Positions 1 to 10,680 of a stretch of 64,000 nucleotides of DNA are shown piece after piece; positions within the stretch are counted from its first letter, which is position 1, and each line of letters starts with the position of its first letter. The stretch spans positions 293,039,205 through 293,103,204 of the forward strand of contig NC_064616.1 of the NCBI RefSeq assembly GCF_023898315.1. The letters run 5' to 3'. Origin of the DNA: Schistocerca nitens (taxonomy: Eukaryota > Arthropoda > Insecta > Orthoptera > Acrididae). The notes beneath the pieces were generated by a model. That model was given only the letters and a program-made list of their open reading frames with translations. It had not been told where the DNA came from and ran no database searches. A program made the translations under genes and the position numbers.

Positions 1-118
1 GGGGACGCAGCTTTGTTTCCTGAATACAGAAGATGACCGGCGAGTAGGATCGTAACAGGATTGACAATTCATCCCGATTGGATCGAATGCCGCGTATATT
101 CCAATGGATAATGGACAT
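1..118 (-). CDS. LINE-A1 ORF2 start: AP-like endonuclease N-terminus (partial)
   Basis: The first 39 codons of ORF2, starting at the ATG at 118-116 and running off the window. The start reads MSIIHWNIRGIRSN and is followed by the endonuclease motif FCIQETKL, in which the glutamate of QET is the conserved metal-binding residue of apurinic-like LINE endonucleases. This enzyme nicks target DNA for target-primed reverse transcription. The ATG lies inside an open ORF1 frame that continues past it in another phase, so ORF1 and ORF2 may overlap. No break is visible in this short piece. Confidence 0.7.
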   Translation of the reverse strand, partial: MSIIHWNIRGIRSNRDELSILLRSYSPVIFCIQETKLRP

Positions 119-1531
119 AGGGTGGACAGAAAATGGAATAATTTGACCAACGTTGCCCTCAACAGCTCAGAGCTTGCGACTGACAGTGTGGAACGGCAGT
201 CAGCCGAAGGCAGAAGATCCTGATCCATAGGTTGTTCAGCAGCAGCTCCTGCCACCAGCGATCGGCTGGTTGATAGGCTGCCAGCAGTGTGCCTCGGCGA
301 CACAGAAGACGGACAAGGGCGGCTACCGCCAGGTGGTGCTGTAGATGAGACACGCCATGGCGGAGAAGGAGAGGAACTGGGTTTCTTATTAGCCTTCTTG
401 GAAACAGGATGTTTAGATGAAGGAGGAACTGATGGTTGTGGATTTGGGGTACGTAAAAAATCTTCGCGTGTAGGCTCTTTTTTGGAGGTCCGGGTGTCTG
501 ACTTTTTGGCTCGAGATTTAGCAGAACCCGATGAAGGGTGAGCGTTAGAGTGAGCAGGCGAAAGTGGGGAGGTTGAATGGGCGATCTTTGCGCTGGCCGA
601 TCTGACGACTGTGGCACTAAAGGTGAGATCACAAGTCTGCGTGGCCGCCTCCTTTGTTGGCCGAGGAGAGGCAAGGACAGTGCTGTATTTACCTGTCTGA
701 GGCACAGTGGACTTTCAACTGGCGAATAATTTTCGAGCACCAAAGGTCGACACCTTTTCCTTCACTCTGATTTCCTGAATGAGCTTTTCATCTTTAAAAA
801 TGGGGCAATCTTGAGAGGAAGCAGCGTGGTCACCCATACAGTTGATGCAACGAGGGGATGGAGGTGGACAAGCACCCTCATGGGCATCCTTGCCACACGA
901 AACACATTTAACCAGATTGGAACAGGACTGGCTTGTATGATTGAACCGCTGACACCGATAGCAACGCGTAGGGTTTGGGGTGTAAGGGCGAACGGAAATT
1001 ATCTCATAGCCCGCTTTGATGTTCGATGGGAGTTGAACTCTGTCAAATGTCAAGAAGACAGTACAGGTTGGAACGATGTTTGTGTCAACCCTTTTCATGA
1101 CACTGAACAGCCGTTACACCCTGGTCAGACAGATAGTGTTGAATTTCCTCGTAGGACAATCTTTTGACGGAGCGGGTATAAACAACCCCACGTGAGGAAT
1201 TTAAAGTGCAGTGCGCTTTCACCCGGACAGGGAAGGTGTGTAGCAGTGAAGTATGCAGCCATTTTTGGGCCTGGAGGGCACTCACTGTTTCCAACAAGAT
1301 GGTGCCATTTCGTAATCTGAAACAAGCCTTTACAGGACCTGCAATTGCGTCGACACCTTTCTGAATAATGAAAGGGTTGACCGTGGAGAAGTCATGACCT
1401 TCGTCAGACCGAGAAACAACAAGGAACTGTGGCAACGATGGAAGAACTGTCTGTGGCTGAGACTCATTGAAATTACGCTTGTGAGGAGACATAGTAGAAG
1501 ATAAGGAAACCATTGCGGAAGTATCCCCCAT
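119..1531 (-). pseudogene. LINE-A1 ORF1: Gag-like nucleic-acid chaperone with CCHC knuckles
   Basis: Starts at the ATG at 1531 (MGDTSAMVSLSS). The first block runs to about 1098, where a one-base frameshift moves it to the next phase. The second block (1098-715) carries three zinc knuckles: CYRCQRFNHTSQSC, CVSCGKDAHEGAC and CINCMGDHAASSQDC. The frame then meets TGA at 717-715, but the same phase stays open for about 200 more codons rich in Ser, Thr, Pro and Lys, up to and past the ORF2 start. ORF1 proteins of this kind coat LINE RNA. The TGA also occurs at the equivalent codon of LINE-A2 (26,857-26,859), so it may predate both insertions. A frame of 195 codons at 743-159 in another phase is a shadow of this tail. 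Confidence 0.75.
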
Positions 1532-2205
1532 GATTACCGGCGTCTCCGATGGCGTGCTCCTCCCTTGTGGGGGCCCTCTCTGAGGGCACTCCCGACTTAG
1601 GTGTTGTTCACACCTCAGGCCACACCTCCCGAAAAACGGATGGAGGGACCAATCGGCACTTTCGGAAGGTATCAGCTCAGGTAATCACCCCTCCCTGGGT
1701 CTGGCTGTTACCAGGGGGTAACATACGTGTCCTGCCTGTCTACCCGGGGCGGGGAATTACGCGTTACCCCGTCAGTGGCTACGCATGGAAATGCGTGGGT
1801 CGGCCTTCAGACACACACAGGGAGGAAAAAAGAGAAAGGGAAAAACAAAGAAAGGGAAAGGAAAGAAGAGAGGTCTCAAACGCCACAGCGGAGGAAAGGG
1901 TAAAGGGAAGAGGTAAGGAAAAGGGAAGGACAAAGGAAGGATGAAGACTTGCAGGCAGAGAAAGCGAAGAATGTGTTACATTTTCGAGCGTCCGTCTCCG
2001 GACGTAGGCACAAAACATACTCCCAGAGGGGGAGAAAGAGAAGGAAAGAGCTGGAGGTGAGGGGAGGGGAGGCGAAGATTGGAAATAGGGAAGGATGCAG
2101 AATAGGAAGGTATGCAGCCCGGAAAGGAAGGAGGGCCACATTAGCTCGGGGTCCCGTGCTCGCTACGCACGTATCCACAAAAGAGTTGTGGACCCCCTGG
2201 GGGAC

Positions 2206-3260
2206 ACAATTGCTCCGTTTGATTAAGTAATGTACTTTGCACCAAAGACATTTAAGGGTAATAAGACTGGCAGTTAACAGGTGCCGAACAAGATGTTGCA
2301 AGTCATGATGACGATCGCAGGTGGTGGTGGCAATGGCTGTGCTCCACCAGGGGACTGGCTGACAGAAAACAGGTCCCATCGAGTGGGGGACAGCAATATT
2401 AGCAGTGTCTATTATCTTATTGGACAGATTACATAATGACTTCATCAGTACAATGTGACAAAGTAAACATGACCTGGGAGATGTATAGACACCAATCAGC
2501 ATGATGAAAAGCCCAGTGGAGTAACCTGGCCATCAAGAGGGGAAGGAGAGAATCAACGGGAAATGGTCACTATGATAGAGGTCATCGCATTGTGAATCAC
2601 GCAAGAAGAAAGAAGGGGAGGGGGAGGGAGTGAAAGATCAATGGCAGAGAAAGTGCCACATGCAGCACTAAAACTAGTGTGAGAACTCTCATTAAGAAGG
2701 CACAAGTTGTGGCCTAAAAGAAATTGGTCAATGAGGAGCCCACAACTAAATGATAAGCACTACTCCACATAGAGTGGTGGGCATTAGAATCACCAACTTG
2801 GAGGAGGAGGAGGAGGAGCAGTTAGGGCAACACATGTAGGTGGACTGTTAGGAAGGAGATAAGAGACCACAAACCATGACCGCAGAGTCTGAGTGGATCC
2901 GGACGGCAATTGCTCCCAATGTGGACCAAAGGGGGATCCATGTACTAATAACGCCAGCAGATGCCCTTGAAGTGCTGACCCAGTGCTGACAAAGCACAGA
3001 ACGCACAAACGGTCAGTGAGTGAGCATCATTAAAATGAGATTCTTTGAGAATGACACAAACTGCCAAGTAAAAGGCAATAGGGGATTAAGGCACTGCAAC
3101 TCCAGGAGGTGATGGTAGTATCCATTACAGTTCGATTGAATAAGCACGGAGTGGGTATCCCAACAGGAGGCAAATGGGCTGGAGCCAATCACCCTGCCAG
3201 GTCACCATCTGTCACCGAAGATGATGTGGTGACATCCATACATAAGAGGTCAGAATCAGG
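2206..3260 (-). pseudogene. LINE-B1 ORF2 endonuclease fragment
   Basis: Degraded endonuclease frame, read from about 3200 down to 2206. Recognisable pieces include VPWWSTAIA (about 2345) and LITLKCLWCKVHYLIKRSN near 2230, which match the B2 segments VPWWSTAIAIHD and the FKRLCTKGHYLIKQSK region at 22,650-22,800. Several frameshifts and stops are present. Sequence between 2500 and 3100 is endonuclease-derived but heavily decayed. It ends abruptly at 2206 where LINE-A1 starts, and no reverse transcriptase from B1 is present in the window. Confidence 0.6.
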
Positions 3261-4506
3261 TTGCGAGAGGGGAGATGGCATCTCCAGGGGCACCTAAGGG
3301 GGGGGAGGTTGAATGTCCTGGGACCTATGTTTCTACTTCTTCTCTTTCAGAGGTCGAGGAGGGCAGGGCACAGACAGAGAGCAGGCTTCTGCAAGGTCTG
3401 GCACTAAAAGAGAGGGGGAAATCTTGGGGCACACTGACTGTGTGTTACATGGCTGAGTTGTGGTAAGAGGCCTCTGACCTGAGATGCTGGGGTGAGAGGT
3501 CATGGGAGGGCGCCCCATCACCAGCAGATGCTGAAGAAAGGACACACGTCTCCAGCTGGGGAGTATGAGCAGCATCCTGAGGGGAGGTTGTGGGAACCAA
3601 AGGGGGGGGGGGGGGGGGGGAGAAGAGGCAGGGATAGGACTTGGGTAAGGAAAAGGGAGGAGTGTGAAAGGACATAACATTGGCAAATGCTGAAGTCATT
3701 GACGCAGCGAAACCAATCATTTCTGATGAGCCTCAGTGTAAGATAAACGATTGAGGAACTAATCTCCTGTATCTTCTTTTCCTTCTTATATGCCAGGCAA
3801 TCTCGTGAGCGTGGAGAGTGACGGTCATGACAATTAACACACATGGACAGCGGCACACAGTGGCTTCCCTCGTGGAGTGGGTGTCCACATTCAGCACAGA
3901 GGGTCTCCCACACATTGAGAAGACACGTGCCCAAAACGCAAGCATCAAAAACATCTCTTGGATGGTGGGATGTATGGCTTCACATGACACTGATAACACA
4001 TAACCTTGATCTCCAGAAAGATCTCTCTCAGAAGCTAGAATTAAGGTGCCAGTGTCCTTACGGTCTTTCTGCACATGCCGAGCAAAATGAATGTCCTGTC
4101 ATTCAAGATTGGCCCGGAGTTCCTCCTCAATGAGGTCCCAATAAAAAAATGACTCCTTGAACCATGTTAAAAGACTGGTGAGCAGTGAGGGACAGGGGAC
4201 ATTGCCAAGCTGAGCATAATCACAAAGGGCTGCAAACTGGGCACCAGAAGTAGTTGTGATCAACAGTGAACACGACCGCATCTTACCAAGTGACTCCACT
4301 TTGCCTAACTTTTCTTTGATATTTTCCACAAAAAAAGTGAACGTGTCCCCATCCATCCTAGTGCAAACCAGGTAGCCCCCAGGGTGTAGCCAGGAAAGGA
4401 AGGCTGCAGGGTCATAACAAGCAGCATTCAATGATCCATTACCAACTGAAGAAATGGTCATAGAGGAACAGCCAGTTTTTTGGAGCTTAATAAATTTCAT
4501 ACGCAA
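3261..4506 (-). pseudogene. LINE-B1 ORF1: Gag-like protein, decayed
   Basis: Begins at the ATG at 4506 (MRMKFIKLQKTG), the position equivalent to the B2 start near 24,857; both share YLVCTRTDGDTFT-like and SLLTSLLTWFK-like stretches. A knuckle region around 3780-3900 reads CAECGHPLHEGSHC followed by CVNCHDRHSPRSRDC. The C-terminal part (3690-3330) is Pro/Ser-rich and contains a 19-base homopolymer of G (plus strand), which would be polyproline or polyglycine and a source of frameshifts. At least three frame changes are needed, so the copy is inactive. Role by family: RNA-binding chaperone of the LINE RNP. Confidence 0.65.
3602..3620. repeat. poly-G tract (19 nt)
   Basis: Uninterrupted run of 19 G on the plus strand inside LINE-B1 ORF1. 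Similar tracts occur in B2 and elsewhere in the window. Confidence 0.9.
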
Positions 4507-4789
4507 AGCATGCTACCTGATACCACCCACTCCAATCAAGGGCTTTCCCCACGGGTGCCACACAGTCACAGCAAGGGCCTTCTGGCTCCATGGCTACTGC
4601 CGGGCAGTTCTTATGCTCCCAAATGACAAGCAACACTCCTACACATACATGGGGAGGCAAAAGCTCAGATGTCAGAAGTGTGATCCCTTGCGTTGCCAGG
4701 GAGCTTAGTCCAGTTGGGTACATATCAGCCCCACCACACAAACTAGCTACATATGCTTGTTTTGTTTTGTTTTAGGGCGCAAAAACAAC

Positions 4790-5580
4790 CAATGTCATAA
4801 GCTCCCATGTCCTAACCCTAGAACATTAATAAGAAAAATAGTTAAAAGTGACTATACGTTAAGCCCAATTGATGGGAGGAAAGAGAGCTAAGAACAAGGA
4901 CTTCCTTTTGGGGGAAACATCCACAAAATACACTGTAGAGACAGCAGAGGTCCCGAACTAAATTAAATATCCTTCACCATACTGCTACAATGGATAAAAA
5001 GTAAAACGTGATCAACAGCCCATGTGCCACTCGCTAAAATGGCCGATAACTCAGATGGCAAACATACACTAGAACATATGTGGTTAAACAAGGGGAATTC
5101 GGTCAGGAAATACAGAACCATCAAAGGTCGACAGTAATGAACACAGTGGTGGGGGATCACCACCTTAGAAATGATTATGGCTAAAAAAACAGTGCCCAAT
5201 AGGCAACCTAGCTAAAATGATCTCCTCTCGGCAAGAGAAGGTCGGCCAAGCTACTGTGAGAGGTTTAATTCCGTGGAGCTTGTTCTCATGAAAACAAGAC
5301 CAGTGCTGATGCCAAAGTGACACTACATGCCGACAGACGGCAACAATGAGCTCATCAAAAGGAAAGGAAGAACCAGCAAGCTGAGGTAGGAGGACTGCAG
5401 CCTTGGCAACAACATCGGCAGCCTCATTTCCTGTCAGACTGGCATGACCAGGAACCCACATAAACATCACAGCGGCTCCCTCAAGAGCAAGAAAGTGAAG
5501 GCTTTTTTGGACCCGTTGCACTAAGGGATGGACTGTGTATGACATACAGAGGCTCTGAATAGCACTGAGACAATCTGTGT
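4790..5580 (-). pseudogene. LINE-A2 ORF2 C-terminus: RNase H and tail
   Basis: The C-terminal half of an RNase H domain reads DCLSAIQSL at the right edge and then FMWVPGHASLTGNEAADVVAK (about 5480-5400). The HASLTGNEAAD segment carries the conserved His and the last catalytic Asp of LINE RNase H. After it comes a decayed C-terminal region (ILARLPIGHCFFSHNHF, 5200-5160) that in B2 contains a Cys/His motif. The 3' UTR follows to a (TTTTG)3 tail at 4759-4774, which on the element strand is an A-rich tail. The domain's N-terminal half is at 16,239-16,460, beyond the LINE-C1 insertion. Confidence 0.75.
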
Positions 5581-5596
5581 ATGTTGTTGTTGTTGT

Positions 5597-6659
5597 CTTT
5601 AGTCTGAAGACAAGTTTACTCTATCCATGTTACTCAATCCGTGTGAGCCTCTTCATATCCGAATAACTACTGCAACCTACATCTTTCTGAGTCTGCTAAC
5701 TGTATTCATCTCTGTCTCCCTCTACAATTTTTACCCCCAACACTTCCCTCAAATACTAAATTGGTGAGCCCTTGATGTCTCAGAATGCGGCCTATCAGCC
5801 AAGCCCTTCTATTGGCCAAGTTGTGCCACAAATTTCTTGTATTCCTATACTATTCAGTATTTCCTCATTAATTACATGATCGGCCCATCTAATCTTCAGT
5901 GTTTTTCTGTAGCACCACTTTTTGAAAGCTATTTTCTTCTTATCTAAATTGTTTATTGTCCATGTTTTATTTCTATATATGGCTACACTATAGACAAATA
6001 CCTTCAGAAATGACTCCCTAAAGCTTAAATATATATTCAATGTTAACCGATTTCTCTTCTTCAGAAATGCTTGTCTTGTCAGTGGCAGTCTATTTTATAT
6101 CCTCTCTACTTGTTCCCATGAAAAGAAAACCAGTTATTTTGCTTCCTAAATAGCAAAACTCATCTACTACTCTTAAGTGTCTTGTGTCCTAATCTGATTC
6201 CCTTAGTATCACCTGATTTACTCTGACTACATTCCATTATCTTTGTTTTGCTTTTGTTGACGTTCATCTTATATCTCCTTTCAAAACACTGTCCATTCTG
6301 TTCAACTGCTCTCCCAAGTCTTTTGCTGCCTCTGACAGAATTACGTCATCAGCAAGCCTCAAAGTTTTTATTTCTTTTACCTGAACTTTAATTCCTACTC
6401 CAAATTTTTCTTTGGTTTTGTTTACTGCTTGTTCAATGTGCAGATTAAATAACATCAGGTATAGGCTACAACCCCGTCTCACTCTTTTCTCAACCACTGC
6501 TTCCCTTTCATACCCCTTGACTCATAACTGCCATCTGGTTTCTGTAAAAATTGTAAATAGCCTTTTGCTTCCTGTATTTTACCGCTGCTAGCTGCAGAAT
6601 TTCAAATAGAGTGTTCCAGTCAACACTGAAAATCTTTTCTAAGTCTACAAAAGCTATAA
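5597..6659 (-). pseudogene. LINE-C1 reverse transcriptase, palm to C-terminus (decayed)
   Basis: Equivalent to the clean frame at 25,793-26,835. The palm motif appears as RRGCSLYLMLFNLHIEQAV and the YxDD box as LRLADDVILS near 6340. The downstream region matches the SETW and MWCYRRMLKIRWVDHV stretches as NKTWTINNLDKK and KWCYRKTLKIRWADHV. Frameshifts split it into at least three pieces. The first part of the domain is at 15,694-16,229. Confidence 0.75.
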
Positions 6660-6935
6660 CTGCGCCACTGCTGGTCCCAAGCCCGGGGCCTCATCTCACA
6701 AATGATGAGGAAGGAGGAGGGGGAGGAGTAACACCTCGTAAAAAAAAAAAAACCTGGGTCCATCTGGCTCCGGATGGTAGCACCCTGTGAGGGCCCCTGT
6801 ATAGGGTTACATGTGAAGCCCCAAAATCCAGACACGTCTGCGTGGCATCCACCGGTACTCTGGTCAGCGTCTGTTGGCTCTGTTAGCTCGGCTGTAAGTT
6901 AATCTTCTGGAACTCAAAACTCCAGTCGAAATTAT

Positions 6936-9265
6936 GTGAGATCCTTCGTGATTTCACCACCAATACCTCAACACAAACCAATAATCATGACAGGACAACA
7001 GGAAAGAATCCACAATCCTGGACCCCCGTCAGTAAGACTGGGAAATAGACCTGATCATTGGATTCCAGGGGATCAGGCATGTCATGAAGAGAAGAATCGG
7101 AGCCTCTCAAAAACCCTCAAGATGAAGAAAGTATTTTACATGGGAACACTCAACACCAACACACTACTGAGGCCAGGTAAACTGAAACAATTAACAAACG
7201 CCATGGATAAATACAACATCAAAGCTATGGCAATACAGGAAACACGATTTGCAGATGAGAACCACTTTGATTCTGAAAATTACAGAATATATAAGGGGAA
7301 ACCAGCCATAACCATCCCAGGAAGAAATCTCAAACTCTTCGGAACTGGTTTTGTAGTACATAAATCGATACTGGACTCCGTAGTAGATTTCACCTCAAAA
7401 TCAGAAAAAATGTCGACACTCACGATAAGATCTGGAAACAAAGCCTATACATTAATCAATGGACATGCCCCCACAAACAATTATAACAAGAAGAACCCAG
7501 AGATGATTGAGGAATTCTGGGAAGATCTGGAAGAAACTACCAGCAAAATCCCCAAGAATTACATAAAAGTGTTACTAGGAGACTTCAATGCCCAGTTAGG
7601 CAAGGAAAGAAAATTCCGAGACACGACAGGGAAACACACGGCCCACATGAGAACAAACAAAAATGGAGAGAACTTGATAAACTTCTGCAGAAATTTTGAT
7701 CTGAAAATCATGTCAACACAATTCCAGAAACCACACTTGTAACTTGGAAATCCCCCAACCATGCTCTAGGAGAATTTCAGATAGACCACGTAGCAATATC
7801 CACAAAAAACACCAGAGAAATAATGAACATAAGAACAAGGAAAGGAGTTTTCGAATTTGATCATCACCTTCTCCAAATTAAAGTAAAATTTATACCCAAT
7901 AGACAAATCAAGAGAACAAAGAGATCTTTCAGAACAGATCCAGAGCACCTACAAATAAACAAGAAAGAAATAATAGAAGATATTACGAAAATCAATAGCA
8001 ACAACTGGACAGCACTGTCAGAAAAAATAAAAGAACTGATAAAATTGGGGCAGCCACCGAGAAAAAGGAATCACCGATGGTGGAACATGACATGCGACAG
8101 GGCCATAGAAGACAGAATACAAGCCTGGAAAATATTTAACAGCCATAAAACACAAGAAAAATGGGAAGACTTCAACAGGATACAGAAAAACACTTCAAAA
8201 ATAATCCGAAGGGAAAAAAGAGGTTACGAAAACAGCAGGTTGAAGGAGATACAAGAAGACTTCACCAGAAACAACACACGAATTTTTTACAGAGTATTCC
8301 GAGAAAATATGACAGGATATCAGTCACCAAGCTTATGCTTCAAAAGACAAGATGGAACACTGGAGACAAATCCGAAGAAAAACTGTGAAATATTAGCCAG
8401 ATACTTTGACACATTACTTAACTGTGATAAACCAAAATAGAGACTACAGTTTACAAAACCAGAACCCAACCGGGACTCCAAACCCCCAACATATGAAGAA
8501 ATCGTGAAAATAATAAAATCCTTGAAAAATAACAGAGCACCAGGAGAAGATGGACTGATTGCAGAAATCTGGAAATTAGACCATGAAAACATTACACCCA
8601 AAATTCATAGTATAATCAAAAACATCTGGGAAACAGAAAAGATATCAGAAGAATGGAAGTCAGCCCTAATACACCCCCTCCATAAGAACGGAGACAAAAC
8701 AGATCCTAATAACTATAGAGGAATTTCGTTACTGCTGGTGGCATACAAAATTCTATCAAAAGCTCTGTTAAATCACCTAGAACCTCAGATAGATCCACAG
8801 ATCGGAGAATACCAAGGAGGGTTCAGGAAGGGAAGATCATGCAGTGAGCAGATCTGGTGTCTGAGAACATTATTAACAACGAGAAAGTCCAGAAACTCCA
8901 CAGTAACACTTGTTGATTTCAAGAAGGCCTACGATTCCATAGATAGAGAAACACTTTTTAATACACTAGAAGAAGTGAAGGTAGACAATGAGACCAGAAA
9001 ACTAATTCAGGAAACAGTAACAAATACATAGTCAAAAGAGAAGTTCATGAGCGAGATCTCAGAATCTTTCGAAATCAAGACAGGAGTGAGACAGAGAGAT
9101 GGCCTGTCGCCCATTTTATTTAACGCTGTTTTAGAGAAAATAATCAGGACGTGGGACAAAGGAGTCAATGGGGTAAAGATGGGGAGAGAGAAAAATAGAA
9201 CCGTCAACATAAAATGTCTGGCCTTTGCCGACGATATAGCCATCATTACAAATGACAGAAAAGAA
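6936..9265 (+). pseudogene. LINE-D ORF: endonuclease and reverse transcriptase (first part)
   Basis: The endonuclease comes first: MGTLNTNTLL, then AIQETRFADE (about 7230, metal-binding Glu) and VLLGDFNAQLG (about 7570). RT motifs follow: NNRAPGEDGLIAE (8525), NNYRGISLL (8710), TLVDFKKAYDSID (8910, first catalytic Asp), VRQRDGLSP (9090) and CLAFADDIAIIT (9215, catalytic Asp pair). Breaks: a frameshift just before 7742, TAG at 8438-8440 and TAG at 9029-9031, the last two in the same phase as the flanking RT. The frame stops at 9265 where the Gypsy LTR begins and resumes at 14,761. The start codon at 6936 is simply the first ATG of the open frame. Confidence 0.85.
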
Positions 9266-9500
9266 TGTTGTGACAGTGCCACGAGATTTAAAAGTGCCGT
9301 TACATCAGTACGCGAACACGGCAATAGAGGCACTCCGCAGCTCGGCTGAGCGTGGGAGCGCCACCTAGCTATGAACGGCGCTGGCCGCATGTCACGGCAC
9401 GGCAGTTGAGTGACATATACGGAGTTGGTAGTATGTAACTCACTATTGTTTCTATGTTTGTACATCCACGCAAATTATTAGTGAATTAAAGGTTATAACA
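9266..9500 (+). repeat. 5' LTR
   Basis: 235 bp, TG...CA ends, preceded by AAGAA. Compared with the 3' LTR it shows 11 substitutions and no indels. Confidence 0.92.
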
Positions 9501-9505
9501 CTTTT

Positions 9506-9523
9506 TGGCGACGAGGTCGGATA
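9506..9523 (+). other. primer binding site candidate
   Basis: TGGCGACGAGGTCGG starts 5 bases after the 5' LTR, where retrotransposon RNA pairs with a host tRNA 3' end (TGG matches the CCA end). I did not assign the tRNA. Confidence 0.5.
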
Positions 9524-9569
9524 TTTTTTTTCCTGCGTTGGGGAATTGTGCGTTCGTGTCTGGGCAGAC

Positions 9570-10680
9570 ATGGAACAGCTTCTGCAAGCGCTCATTGAAC
9601 AACAAACGCAGCTGACGGCTGCTATTCAGGCGTTGTCGACGTCGCTTACTCATCGTCTGTCTTCCTCTTCGCCGCCTCCATTCCCTTCTTACGACGAGGC
9701 CGTTGAAGACTGGGAGGATTATGAGAAGCGTTTGCGGCAACACTTCTTGGCTTTCGGCGTTGTCAAAAATGGCTCTGAGCACTATGGGACTCAACATCTT
9801 AGGTCATAAGTCCCCTAGAACTTAGAACTACTTAAACCTAACTAACCTAAGGACATCACACACACCCATGCCCGAGGCAGGATTCGAACCTGCGACCGTA
9901 GCAGTCCCGCGGTTCCGGACTGCAGCGCCAGAACCGCTAGACCACCGCGGCCGGCTTCGGCGTTGTCGACACTCCTATGTGTAAGTCGTTATTTCTATCT
10001 TGGATTTCCCCACGGATCTATCAGCTGCTATCTCAGTTAGCCCCTCTGCGGGAACCTGCCTCTCTGTCTTTCAAGAAATGTGTGACTTATTGTCTAACTA
10101 TTACCGAAAAAACACCCACGTCGTTGCCGCCCACGTGGCGTTCTACCAGTGTCGTAAACAGCCCCATCAATCTTACCGGGCTTGGGCGGCGGAACTACAC
10201 GGTCTGAGTAGGAAATGTCAGTTTGTCACGGACACTCATCATGAGTCTTATGCTGATTCAATGGTTAGGGATGCTATTCTACGGCTTGCTCCTGATAAAG
10301 AAGTTCGACAACGTGCCTTACAACTGCCAAACCCGTCGTTGTCGGAAGTTCTAAGCATCGCTCAATCTTTTGAAGTGTCCCACGCTGCTGGTGCGCAAAT
10401 AGACGCGTGGTGTGATGTAGGCGCTATACAGACCACTTTCGACACTGACAATTTGCCTGTTTCCCAAGGGACCGACGATGTGGCGGCGGTTCACTCACGT
10501 CAACAACGTCGCGTTGGGCCGCCACGCTCGCAGCAAAAACAGTAGCCACAGAAGCAGGTTCGTTCCGCACTTCCTTCTTGTCCACGTTGTTTCGTACAGC
10601 ATGACAGGGCCGCGTGTCCAGAGCGTTGGGCCACGTGTAATTCATGTAGGAAAAAAGGCCACATTGCTTCTGTGTGTCAG
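9570..10680 (+). pseudogene. Gypsy gag, interrupted
   Basis: Starts at the ATG at 9570 (MEQLLQALIEQQTQLTAA), the first ATG after the primer site. It is cut by the SINE at 9765-9955. After the SINE the original phase continues (from 9968) to about 10,070, where a one-base frameshift moves it into the phase carrying EMCDLLSNYYRKNTHV. That phase runs to TAG at 10,543-10,545 and continues after it into a knuckle region with CNSCRKKGHIASVC (about 10,635-10,680). The same position in the duplicated copy (11,043) is CAG, so TAG is a C-to-T change. Gag forms the particle shell and binds RNA. The gag phase equals the first protease copy's phase, so gag and pol were probably one continuous frame. Confidence 0.8.
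9765..9955 (-). mobile_element. tRNA-derived SINE 1, full length, in Gypsy gag
   Basis: Minus-strand SINE with a Pol III promoter: box A TGGTCTAGCGG (9944-9934) and a perfect box B GGTTCGAATCC (9890-9880). The tail contains TTCTAAGTTCTAGGGGACTT and ends near GTGCTCAGAGCC. The TSD TTCGGCGTTGTC lies at 9753-9764 and 9956-9967. The tail is shared with the SINEs at 21,218 and 59,697, but the tRNA-like head differs from the 21,218 copy. It needs a LINE for mobility. Confidence 0.92.

Larger units (their letters stand above)
1..2205 (-). mobile_element. LINE-A1: RNase H-type LINE, 5' portion
   Basis: Minus-strand non-LTR retrotransposon entering from the left edge. Reading right to left it has a GC-rich 5' UTR (2205-1532), ORF1 with CCHC knuckles (1531-119) and the first codons of ORF2. 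The 5' end is placed where the motif ending CCCCCTGGGGG (about 2190-2205) stops and a different LINE resumes; the same terminal motif closes B2 near 25,515, and a variant closes A2 near 29,395. The 5' UTR and ORF1 match the 28,115-29,400 block, so A1 and A2 are one family. It appears to have inserted into the endonuclease region of LINE-B1, because B-type sequence continues directly at 2206. The 3' half is outside the window. Confidence 0.8.
2206..4755 (-). mobile_element. LINE-B1: RNase H-type LINE, endonuclease and ORF1 portion
   Basis: Minus-strand element colinear with LINE-B2 (19,318-25,533). Its endonuclease C-terminal part abuts the 5' end of A1 at 2206, endonuclease N-terminal sequence follows to about 3260, ORF1 runs 3260-4506 and 5' UTR-like sequence reaches 4755. 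There the (TTTTG)n 3' tail of LINE-A2 begins. The 9-bp sequence CTACATATG at 4747-4755 recurs at 29,514-29,522, a candidate TSD placing A2 inside or at the end of B1. Compared with B2, about 400 bp of 5' UTR is missing; B1 may be 5'-truncated. Confidence 0.7.

Noticed and set aside
159-743. 194-codon minus-strand frame beside LINE-A1 ORF1
   Set aside because: It is in a different phase from the ORF1 knuckle block; the true phase (after TGA at 715-717) is the Ser/Thr/Pro-rich one. The frame is a shadow.
1876-2502. 208-codon minus-strand frame across the A1/B1 junction
   Set aside because: It joins LINE-B1 endonuclease remnants to LINE-A1 5' UTR by chance; not a gene.
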